A stretch of DNA of 64,000 bases from Myxococcales bacterium UBA1238 (GTDB lineage Bacteria; Myxococcota_A; Bradymonadia; UBA7976; UBA1532). Positions within the stretch are counted from its first letter, which is position 1; each line of letters starts with the position of its first letter. The notes under the pieces were generated by a model. That model searched no databases and was not told the DNA's origin. It saw only the letters and a list, made by a program, of their open reading frames with translations. The stretch lies in assembly GCA_002309015.1 (NCBI GenBank), contig DBWM01000038.1, positions 62,278-126,277 on the forward strand, read 5' to 3'. Shown in pieces: positions 25,571 to 32,887 of the stretch. Made by a program: the position numbers and the translations under genes.

Positions 25571-27802
25571 ATGAAAGCCGTTTTTCTCTGTTCGGCAGCG
25601 GTATTGCTGGCCTGCTCTGCGGGTTTATGCTTCGTGCCCTTATGTCATCTGCTGGCCTTCGAGTTCGCGTTGGTCATGACCCTGCCTGCATCCTTTGTAG
25701 GTGCGGCTGTGGGTATGAAGGCCTCCGACTTGTCACCCGATCACGTGGGGCAGGCCATGGTGAGGGCTCTGCTTTGGAGTCTGTTGTTATCGCCCTGGGC
25801 ATTGATCCCCATCACGCTCAACATGTTTCGGGTGAAGAACTGTAATTACACCGATGGCCTGATGTTTTACTTCCTGGTCACCGAGGTCTCGCTGCTCGTT
25901 GCCGCATGGGTGGGGGTTGCGTTGGGGCATCTGGTGCAAAGGCGCAGGTGGTTGTGGTTTACAGGCTTCTTCCTGGGGTCGCTGATACCCCCATTGTGGC
26001 GTTTATGGTACGAGCCGCCGGTAGATGCTTTCAGCCTCTTTGTAGCTTACTTCCCCGGGCCCATCTATGACGAGGTGATCTCGGTGGGGGATCGGGTACT
26101 CGCGTCACGTGTGGAAGATATCCTGTTCGCTGTGATGCTCTGCGCGCTTTCGGCCTGCAAGGGACCTTCAAAGAGGAGATGGTTGTGGGCCGCCTTGTCG
26201 ATTGCAGGCATGGTGGGCTGCAGAGTGATGACCAACAAACTGCAGGTGCACCGCAGCGCAGAGCAGATTGCAGATGCTCTCGGACGTACAGAATCTACGG
26301 ATCACTTTGTAGTGCATGGACCTTCGGAATGGGATCAGCAGAAATGGGAGAGGCTGTTGGTCGACCTCGAGTTTGCCTATGAAGAGGATCTCGCTTTCTT
26401 TATGGAGGCCCCAAAGAAGCCCATCGAAGTCTTCTTCTATAAGGATGCGGTACAAAAGAAACGTCTCCTGGGGGCCGGCCGCACGCAGATCTCCAAGCCC
26501 TGGCAGGGGGCCATACATCTTCATCACCCCAGAGTAGGGGACTCGATCACCATTCACGAACTCGCGCACGCCTTCTCTGTGGTATGGAGCAGGGGGCCGA
26601 TCTACCTGCCGAGGAACCTGTTCGTTCTACCCATCATGGGTCTTGTGGAGGGGGTCGCCGAGGGTGCGGAATGGGCACATGGGCGCCTGGATCTACATCA
26701 ATGGGCCTCTGCGATGCAGCAGGCGAAGCCTTTGCCCTCCATCTCGACCCTGATGTCAGGGGTTGGCTTTTATCTGAAGAATGCATCGGTGAGCTATACG
26801 CGGTGCGGCTCGTTCGTCAACTTTATACGTTACAATGAAGGTCTCGATACGGCAAAGACCCTCTATGAAGAGGGCGCCGATGGGATGGGGAGGCTTCCGG
26901 AATGGGAAGCGAAGTGGAACGCCTTGCTGTCCTCACAGGAGCTCTCGGCAGAAGCACTGGAGCACGCACGTATGCGCTATGACCGGCCAAGCGTGTTTCA
27001 CAAGGTCTGCGCCCACGAGATAGCCGCTCTCCGAAGTAGAAGAGGGACCTCAAAGCTGGAGAAGGCCTACCAGATCAATGAGTCGATCCTACATTTTATA
27101 CCTGGAGATCTGGATGCGCGCATGTTTCGGATCCGCTACCTGCACCAACTCGATCGCACAGACGAAGCCCTTAAGGAGGCGATCGCGCTGGGTCACGATC
27201 CCAAGGCGGGAGCCGTCTGGAGACGTAAGGGACGTCTTTACGAGGGGGATCTGAGGTCTTTGCAAAGCGACTATGCAGGTGCATTGGAGGCCTACAACAG
27301 CCTGGAGTTAGGCGCCTTCGAGCGCGATGAAGCCCGTAATCTTCATGTACGCAAGGCTGCCCTCAGGCGGATCGAAGAGGGCGAGCAGGTAGGCGTGATG
27401 ATGCTCGAACTGCTGACGAACCCTAAGCTCACCCAGAATCAGGACGACTACCTGGCACTTACAGATACATTCGTGATGCAGGCCCCCTACGATCCGCTGG
27501 CCTGGTATCTGCGTGGCAGATGTCATCAGAACCGCAGAGAGATGGAGATGGCCGTGCAGAACTATGAGATCAGTCTCGATCTCGGACTGGATGATGAGGC
27601 CCTGCGCTACGAGTCCCTCTACCGCATCGCTGCCTATGCATTCGAGCAGGGGCGTTTTGAGGAGGCCTCTGCGATGTATGGAGAGATGGCCCAGCGGGAC
27701 GATCTGATGCTTGAACGCGGTGAACGCTTCGAGTTGGAGAGGTGGTCGCGACGCGCGGCGTTCTTTGGGGAGAGACTTTCTGGAGGGGGTGAGGAGAGGT
27801 GA
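25571..27802 (+). CDS. Membrane-anchored gluzincin metallopeptidase with TPR-like repeats
   Basis: The 743-residue product starts with about 220 residues holding six or so membrane helices. Residues ~235-480 form a peptidase-MA/gluzincin-like domain: HELAH at residues 329-333 supplies two zinc ligands, and EGVAEGAEW about 30 residues later offers the third (Glu). The C-terminal third is a set of tetratricopeptide-like helices. The catalytic motif is complete, so activity is expected, and the active domain is likely periplasmic. The substrate is unknown. It follows the DUF192 lipoprotein by 40 bases. Confidence 0.75.
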   Translation: MKAVFLCSAAVLLACSAGLCFVPLCHLLAFEFALVMTLPASFVGAAVGMKASDLSPDHVGQAMVRALLWSLLLSPWALIPITLNMFRVKNCNYTDGLMFYFLVTEVSLLVAAWVGVALGHLVQRRRWLWFTGFFLGSLIPPLWRLWYEPPVDAFSLFVAYFPGPIYDEVISVGDRVLASRVEDILFAVMLCALSACKGPSKRRWLWAALSIAGMVGCRVMTNKLQVHRSAEQIADALGRTESTDHFVVHGPSEWDQQKWERLLVDLEFAYEEDLAFFMEAPKKPIEVFFYKDAVQKKRLLGAGRTQISKPWQGAIHLHHPRVGDSITIHELAHAFSVVWSRGPIYLPRNLFVLPIMGLVEGVAEGAEWAHGRLDLHQWASAMQQAKPLPSISTLMSGVGFYLKNASVSYTRCGSFVNFIRYNEGLDTAKTLYEEGADGMGRLPEWEAKWNALLSSQELSAEALEHARMRYDRPSVFHKVCAHEIAALRSRRGTSKLEKAYQINESILHFIPGDLDARMFRIRYLHQLDRTDEALKEAIALGHDPKAGAVWRRKGRLYEGDLRSLQSDYAGALEAYNSLELGAFERDEARNLHVRKAALRRIEEGEQVGVMMLELLTNPKLTQNQDDYLALTDTFVMQAPYDPLAWYLRGRCHQNRREMEMAVQNYEISLDLGLDDEALRYESLYRIAAYAFEQGRFEEASAMYGEMAQRDDLMLERGERFELERWSRRAAFFGERLSGGGEER

Positions 27803-27945
27803 AGGATGGGGTGAGTGGACCTCTTGGAGGTATGGAGGAGGCATCTTGGATGTGTGGGATCTACTTTGTGGAGGTAGAGAATTGGCTTCAGAGAAGTAGA
27901 GATCAGGCATCTGGGCGGTGTTTTTGACGCATTCTGGATGTGAAA

Positions 27946-28055
27946 GATCTACATCGGGTGATGGTTTAATCTACATCGTTGAGTGGGGGGATCTACGTCG
28001 GGTAAGGGTTCGATCTACGTCGGGTAAGGGTATGATCTACTTCTGGGATGTAGAT
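27946..28055. repeat. 22-bp-period tandem array A (five units)
   Basis: GATCTAC-type starts occur at 27946, 27968, 27990, 28012 and 28034, exactly 22 bases apart. The clearest units read GATCTACGTCGGGTAAGGGT. The motif then recurs inverted as GATGTAGAT at 28048 and shortly after. No spacer separates the units, so this is not a CRISPR array. Confidence 0.8.
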
Positions 28056-28144
28056 CGATGGGTTGGGCGATGTAGATTTAGATGAATTGGCTTTGTAGAA
28101 TTTCGTGATATTGAGCTTTTATTGGAAGCTGGCTTTAAAGTTTT

Positions 28145-28495
28145 GGTTGGGGGTTTGTTTTTTTATTGTAGCATCGTTTTGATTTACTCGATCAGGTACG
28201 CAGGAAGATAGGGAAAACCCGCTTGCGGGCGGGTTTCCCCTAACTGGTTGGCAGCCTTAAATTTCAAATGGGTTGGGGGTTTGTTTTTTTACTGTAGCTT
28301 TCTTTTGATTTACTCGATCATGTACGCAGGAAGATAGGGAAAACCCGCTTGCGGGCGGGTTTCCCCTAACTGATTGGCAGCCTTAAATTTCAGATTGGGA
28401 GGGGACTTCTTTTTTGATTGGAGCATATTTTTGATTTACTCGATCAGGTACGCAGGAAGATAGGGGAAACCCGCTTGCGGGCGGGTTTCCCCTAA
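28145..28495. repeat. Three tandem copies of a hairpin unit (~126 bp)
   Basis: Units begin near 28145, 28271 and 28393. Each has a G- and T-rich lead, GATTTACTCGATCA, GTACGCAGGAAGATAGGG, and a very stable hairpin (GGGAAAACCCGC-TTGC-GGGCGGGTTTCCC type) at about 28211-28239, 28337-28365 and 28463-28492. The third copy is the outer end of the left inverted arm. A fourth copy lies inverted near 29970-30060. Confidence 0.85.
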
Positions 28496-28730
28496 CTCCC
28501 TGCACCCTTACCCCTTCCCAACGCCCAGGGGGCTCTTTGGGTGATCTGGGTAGGAGGGAGATCTGAGTCGCCCCCTGGACCCTCGAGAGATCGTTGAGGG
28601 AGTGGCGTTCAGGATCCAGCATCGTGAAGGGGCCCGGGTTGGGCGAGCTTCGCTCGACCCAAAGGCCGGGCCCTGTGGGGCCTTACTTTGGGAGGGAGTG
28701 CTTTTCTTTCGAGAGATGGTTTTGGGATTG
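28406..28730. repeat. Left arm of ~325-bp inverted repeat
   Basis: This stretch matches the reverse complement of 29738-30060 over its whole length, at roughly 85-90% by eye. It contains three structured blocks: the GGGAAACCCGC hairpin, a CCAGGGGGC/GCCCCCTGG stem enclosing about 36 bases, and a long GC hairpin at 28629-28673 (GGGCCCGG ... CCGGGCCC with an inner GAGC-TTC-GCTC). Confidence 0.85.
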
Positions 28731-28780
28731 AGGGGATGTGTTGCTGATTTTTTGTGGAATCTTTTCGAGTAGTGAGTTTC

Positions 28781-29158
28781 CTTCCTAAGGAAAGAGGATT
28801 CAAAGCCGTCCCCACCGGGGAAGGTGGCACGCGCGAAGCGCGTGATGGAAGGGGAGTTTCAAATTCAAAAGAAGCCCTCTTAGATATTCTCCGAATCAAC
28901 AGATGACTTCCTAAAAAACGAGGATCCAAAGCCGTCCCCACCGGGGAAGGTGGCACGCGCGAAGCGCGTGACGGAAGGGGACTCTCAATATCAAAAGAAG
29001 CCCTCTTGGATGCTCTCCAAATCAACAGATGACTTCCTAAAAAAAGAGGAGCCAAAGCCATCCCCACCGGGGAAGTTGGCACGCGCGAAGCGCGTGACGA
29101 AAGGGGATTCTCGATATCATAAGAAGCCCTCTTGGATGCTCTCCGAATCAACAGATGA
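28781..29158. repeat. Three 126-bp tandem direct repeats
   Basis: Units start at 28781, 28907 and 29033, and a partial fourth starts at 29159, each exactly 126 bases from the last. Each contains the hairpin CACGCGC-GAA-GCGCGTG and the smaller CCACC/GGTGG stem. The fixed period is divisible by three, which leaves long open frames on both strands, but hairpins and repeat structure argue against coding. Confidence 0.88.
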
Positions 29159-29737
29159 CTTCCCAAAAAAGAGAGGATCCCAACTCCTGAGAATCCTGAA
29201 ATATCGGAATCTGATACTCAATCATCTGCTCAAAATTGGAAATCATTGATCTCCAATCGATGAACCTTCTCCTGATGAATTCAAATATCTTCTTTTAAAT
29301 CACAGATACTTTTCAAAAATGCTCTGATCCATTACAAAAATTAAGCAACGATCTTTAATCAAAAATTAGATCCTCTTCTTTCGCTCAAAGAAGATCTCTT
29401 CTATGTAAAGGAATTTTCAGTTTACGCAGGAGAGGATCCATAAAAAAGAATCGATCTTCCTCTTTTATCTATAAAGCAAATTTAATTTTCAATCGATCAT
29501 CTTTGTAGATAAAGGAGACATCTGTAATGCGCAAAGAAGGATCGAGCTGCTTGTATCATGAGCTCAAGATTCAGACTTAAACCCAAACGCTGTGACAGAT
29601 TCTATGGAGGCATCAGTTGAATCAAGCGCCGATGCGCGCGCGATCAATAGCGGCTTGTAAGTCTAGAAATCCTCTTGATGAAGAAAATCTGGTAAATACT
29701 TAGATACCATCTCCTTAAAACCAGCAAAGCCTACCCA

Positions 29738-30060
29738 CAATCCCAAAAACATCTCCCAAAAAGAAAGCACTCCCTCCCAAAATAAGGCCCCATAGGGCCC
29801 GGCCCTTGGGTCGAGCGAAGCGAGCCCAACCCGGGCCCCTTCACGATGCTGGATCCTAAACGCCGCTGCCGAAATGATCTCCCTCGGGTCCAGGGGGCGA
29901 CTCAGATCTCCCTCCTACCCAGATCGACCAAAGAGCCCCCTGGGCGTTGGGAAAGGGTAAGGGTGCCAACCAGTTAGGGAAACCCCTTCCGCAAGCGGGT
30001 TTTCCCTATCTTCCTGCGTACGTGATCGAGTAAATCAAAAAGATGCTCCAATAAAAAAGA
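29738..30060. repeat. Right arm of ~325-bp inverted repeat
   Basis: This is the inverted partner of 28406-28730. It ends about 65 bases before the stop codon of the Rrf2-type regulator gene. Differences between the arms are scattered, as expected from drift after duplication. Confidence 0.85.
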
Positions 30061-30125
30061 GATCCCCCACCCAAAAATTCAAAGCCAACTCCCCCAAAAC
30101 CAAAAAACACCCCCAAAAACGCCCT

Positions 30126-30557
30126 CTATATCGCGTAATCATCTCCCGGCAGATCCGGCTGCATGAGATCCGCCACCGTATAGCTTTGCGTATACGCCCG
30201 AATCACCTCATCCAATCCCTTCCAAAAATGGAGGGTGCGGCAAAAAGAGGATTTGGGGCAGGGGCGGGCATTGTGATCGAGGCAGGAGACGGGGGCCAGG
30301 GTGCCTTCGGTGGCGCAGAGGATCTCGCCGATGTTGATTTGATCGGGTTCGCGGCAGAGTCGGTAGCCGCCGCCTTTGCCCCGGAGGCCGGTGACGACGC
30401 CTTGTTTGACCAGATCCTTGACGATGCTTTCCAAATATTTTTCGGAGATCTCCTGGCGGCAGGCGATCTCGTGCAGGGGCACGTAACCCTGAGCCTGGTG
30501 CTCCGCCATATCGACCAGAATGCGCAGGGCGTAACGCCCTTTGGTAGAAATCAGCAT
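30126..30557 (-). CDS. Rrf2-family transcriptional regulator
   Basis: The 143-residue protein has an N-terminal winged helix (STKGRYALRILVDMA, ISEKYLESIVKDLVKQGVV, GKGGGYRL), as in IscR and CymR. Three Cys toward the C-terminus (SCLDHNARPC then KSSFC) have spacing close to, but not the same as, the IscR Fe-S ligands, so it may sense Fe-S or redox state. It is divergent from cysK, which points to control of cysteine synthesis in the manner of CymR. Confidence 0.9.
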   Translation of the reverse strand: MLISTKGRYALRILVDMAEHQAQGYVPLHEIACRQEISEKYLESIVKDLVKQGVVTGLRGKGGGYRLCREPDQINIGEILCATEGTLAPVSCLDHNARPCPKSSFCRTLHFWKGLDEVIRAYTQSYTVADLMQPDLPGDDYAI

Positions 30558-30625
30558 GAATGGCCCTCATTTGCAGTCAACCTATTATGCCGGAGGGTTT
30601 ATGGGGATTCAATGAAAGAATTTGC

Positions 30626-30654
30626 TTGACATGAAGTTGGTCCTGGGGCTACAA
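30626..30654 (+). promoter_or_regulatory. Probable cysK promoter
   Basis: TTGACA (30626-30631), a 17-base spacer and CTACAA (30649-30654) lie about 60 bases before the cysK ATG. The -35 is a perfect consensus and the -10 is moderate. Confidence 0.5.
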
Positions 30655-30668
30655 CGCGTTTGTCTATA

Positions 30669-30689
30669 AACCTACTCGGTTAGTAGGTT
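30669..30689. promoter_or_regulatory. Palindromic operator candidate for the Rrf2-type regulator
   Basis: AACCTACT and AGTAGGTT form a perfect 8-bp inverted repeat around CGGTT, just downstream of the cysK promoter. Rrf2 proteins bind imperfect palindromes of this size. The position would let the regulator block cysK transcription. The same gap also holds the regulator's own promoter. Confidence 0.55.
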
Positions 30690-30715
30690 GTTTTACCTCA
30701 AGGGAGTCTTTCGTC

Positions 30716-31648
30716 ATGAGCAACGTCTTTACTTCTGCAGATCAGTTGATTGGTAAAACCCCTCTCCTCGAGCTCACCCATCTCGAGAAGGCTCAGGGAT
30801 TGAAGGCCAAAGTTTTGGCCAAGCTGGAATATTTTAACCCGGCGGGCAGCGTCAAAGATCGTATCGCGAAGGCGATGATCGAGGATGCCGAAGCCAAAGG
30901 CGAGCTCAAGCCGGGCAGCGTGATCATCGAACCCACCTCGGGCAACACGGGGATCGGACTCGCGTCGGTGGCCGCCGCCAAGGGTTACCGCATCATCATC
31001 ACCATGCCCGAGACCATGAGCGTCGAGCGCCGCCAGCTCATGAAAGCCTATGGCGCTGAACTCGTATTGACCGAAGGCGCCAAGGGCATGAAGGGCGCGA
31101 TCGCCAAAGCCAAGGAGCTGGCCGAAGAGATCCCCAACAGCTTCATTCCCGGACAGTTCGTCAACCCCGCGAACCCCGCCATCCACAAGGCCACCACAGG
31201 ACCTGAGATTTGGGGTGACACCGATGGCGCTGTCGACATCTTCGTCGCGGGCGTGGGCACCGGTGGTACGATCACAGGTGTTGGCGAGTATCTGAAGGGG
31301 CAGAAGGCAGACGTCAAGGTGGTCGCCGTTGAGCCTGCGGATTCTCCTGTGTTGTCTGAAGGCAGGTCTGGCAGCCACAAGATCCAGGGGATCGGTGCCG
31401 GTTTCGTACCCGATGTGTTGAACACGAAGATCTATGACGAGATCATCCCCGTGAAGAACGAAGATGCTTTCGCTACCGGCAAACTGATCGGCCGATCGGA
31501 AGGGATCCTGGTCGGCATCTCTTCTGGTGCCGCCGCCTGGGCCGCCATTCAGCTTGCGAAGCGTCCTGAGAATGCGGGCAAGACCATCGTCGTGTTGCTG
31601 CCCGATACCGGCGATCGCTATCTCTCAACGGCTCTCTTTGCGGAGTAA
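30716..31648 (+). CDS. cysK: Cysteine synthase (O-acetylserine sulfhydrylase)
   Basis: This PLP enzyme makes cysteine from O-acetylserine and sulfide. The 310-residue protein has LEYFNPAGSVKDRIA with the PLP-binding Lys, EPTSGNTGIGLA, GVGTGGTITG and SSGAAAWAA, all standard. AGGGAG is well placed before the ATG. The length is normal. Confidence 0.97.
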   Translation: MSNVFTSADQLIGKTPLLELTHLEKAQGLKAKVLAKLEYFNPAGSVKDRIAKAMIEDAEAKGELKPGSVIIEPTSGNTGIGLASVAAAKGYRIIITMPETMSVERRQLMKAYGAELVLTEGAKGMKGAIAKAKELAEEIPNSFIPGQFVNPANPAIHKATTGPEIWGDTDGAVDIFVAGVGTGGTITGVGEYLKGQKADVKVVAVEPADSPVLSEGRSGSHKIQGIGAGFVPDVLNTKIYDEIIPVKNEDAFATGKLIGRSEGILVGISSGAAAWAAIQLAKRPENAGKTIVVLLPDTGDRYLSTALFAE

Positions 31649-31713
31649 ACCGCGATCCTTCCGGTTGCGCACCCCGCCTCACCGCCTCAAAGAGCGCCCC
31701 GATCCCGCTTCCT

Positions 31714-31801
31714 GATCCTCTACCTCCCGCTCCCGCAGCATCTTTATCCTGATCCAGCAGCATCTTTATCCTGATCCCGCAGGCATCAGATCTACAGCCC
31801 G
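31714..31801. repeat. 22-bp-period array B (four units)
   Basis: Four consecutive 22-base units run from 31714. The two middle ones (31736 and 31758) are nearly identical, each with CAGCATCTTTATCCTGATCC, and the fourth contains AGATCTACAG. The array fills the gap between cysK and the convergent gene that ends at 31809. Confidence 0.6.
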
Positions 31802-31808
31802 CATCGCC

Positions 31809-32570
31809 TTACACAATATCGTCCAGGGCTTCGAGCTTCCTTGCGGCGGGCCTGACCTGATAGGCGTGAAGGGTATTTTGGCCGTGCGCCCTGGCATCGA
31901 GGGTCATCTCCCGCAGCAAGGTACGCAGTCCCAGCAGGTTATGCTTGAACCGTAGATCGCAGATCGCCTGCATCGCGAGGGTATCGATTTGCGATACGCC
32001 TTCTTTTGAGGAGACCTCAGAGAGGTAGCGCCTCACCATCGCGGGCAGATCTTCCATGCGATCGTCGAGTGGGGGCACCTCGATCGTGGGGCAGCGCATC
32101 GCGCGCAGGAATGCAGGGGGCAGGTAGTCGGGGAGCTCATCACCTGTTACGGAGCAGAGGATCCTCGCGCAGGCGTAGGTGTTGGCACCGAGGACGCTCC
32201 CGTCATCGATGTATCGGGTCACCTTTTGCAACAACCCGGGGCTCGCCTGATCGATCGCTTCGAGATAGAGCGTACCGGCCCCGAGCAGCTCTAACCCAGA
32301 GGGCGAAGAGGAACCTAAAAACAGCGCGCGATCGAGCACATCTGCATTTTGATGCTGCAGGTCATACCTCAGAAAGGGCTCGATATGGCGTGCGCTCTGC
32401 AGATGGAGCTCATAGGCGATGTCGGCCTGACCCGCATGCCTGGCACCTGTGATCAATACGGGAGCGATAGAATCTGCAAGCCTGGCCACCTGCGAACGCA
32501 GCTTCGATGCCAGGGGACTCGGGCCCATGAGGGCGAGCGGGACTTCGGGAATGAGGGATTCTGCGGTCAT
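31809..32570 (-). CDS. Degenerate sigma-54-activator-like AAA+ protein without DNA-binding domain
   Basis: The 253 residues follow the layout of the NtrC-type central domain but with the key motifs eroded. The Walker A position reads GARHAGQADIA. The GAFTGA loop that contacts sigma-54 is absent (the aligned region is FLGSSSPSG). Walker B reads TLYLEAID instead of TLFLDEI. No receiver and no C-terminal helix-turn-helix are present. It is unlikely to activate sigma-54 promoters and may have a regulatory or structural role. An AAAGGA site precedes the ATG, and the frame is intact. Confidence 0.7.
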   Translation of the reverse strand: MTAESLIPEVPLALMGPSPLASKLRSQVARLADSIAPVLITGARHAGQADIAYELHLQSARHIEPFLRYDLQHQNADVLDRALFLGSSSPSGLELLGAGTLYLEAIDQASPGLLQKVTRYIDDGSVLGANTYACARILCSVTGDELPDYLPPAFLRAMRCPTIEVPPLDDRMEDLPAMVRRYLSEVSSKEGVSQIDTLAMQAICDLRFKHNLLGLRTLLREMTLDARAHGQNTLHAYQVRPAARKLEALDDIV

Positions 32571-32593
32571 GGATGTCCTTTAATGGGGTGCCC

Positions 32594-32749
32594 GATGCAG
32601 GTGATCTACATGGGCGATGTAGATCGAAGGCAGGGTGAGATGCAGATCATAGGCTTTCGGGATGCAGATCGGAGACGTATCGTTGTGCAGATCGAAGGCC
32701 TCAGCCTGCAGGTGATGCTGCATATGGGGATCAGATCGATCTGCATGGG
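32594..32749. repeat. 22/23-bp-period array C (about seven units)
   Basis: Units begin near 32594, 32616, 32639, 32661, 32684, 32706 and 32728. The best ones read GATGCAGATCGAAGGC or GATGTAGATCGAAGGC, the reverse-complement relative of the GATCTACATC motif of array A. The period is 22 with occasional 23. It occupies most of the 317-base gap before the uvrA end. Weaker units may continue to about 32860. Confidence 0.65.
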
Positions 32750-32887
32750 GGCAGGGGATCGGAGGCATGCCGCATCGCTTCAGACTACATGCCCGAAGCA
32801 GAGGATCTGCGTGCGGTGATGAGGTCTGATCCCGTATCAGACCGGGTGATCCTGCATGCAGGCGATAGCTCATCTTCATCATCGATC

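Larger units (their letters stand above)
27803..30125. other. Gene-free repeat island
   Basis: This 2.3-kb stretch contains no convincing gene. It is built from a 22-bp tandem array, two extra copies of a hairpin unit, two ~325-bp inverted arms and three 126-bp direct repeats. An A+T-rich centre (29,170-29,735) holds no recognisable feature. Base composition of the centre differs clearly from the neighbours. The individual parts are listed separately. Confidence 0.85.

Noticed and set aside
27946..28055. CRISPR array
   Set aside because: Units are contiguous 22-mers without unique spacers, and there are no cas genes in the window.
28609..29166. 185-codon minus-strand frame with repeats such as GSHLLIRRASKRAS
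   Set aside because: It is a by-product of the 126-bp repeats (period divisible by three) and of the inverted arm. It runs through strong hairpins and has no ribosome site.
28950..29249. 99-codon plus-strand frame across the 126-bp repeats
   Set aside because: Same cause: the repeat period keeps several frames open. No ribosome site, and it overlaps the opposite frame.
29527..29580. 17-codon frame with AAGGAG in the A+T-rich core of the repeat island
   Set aside because: Too short and isolated to support, with no terminator or conservation evidence.
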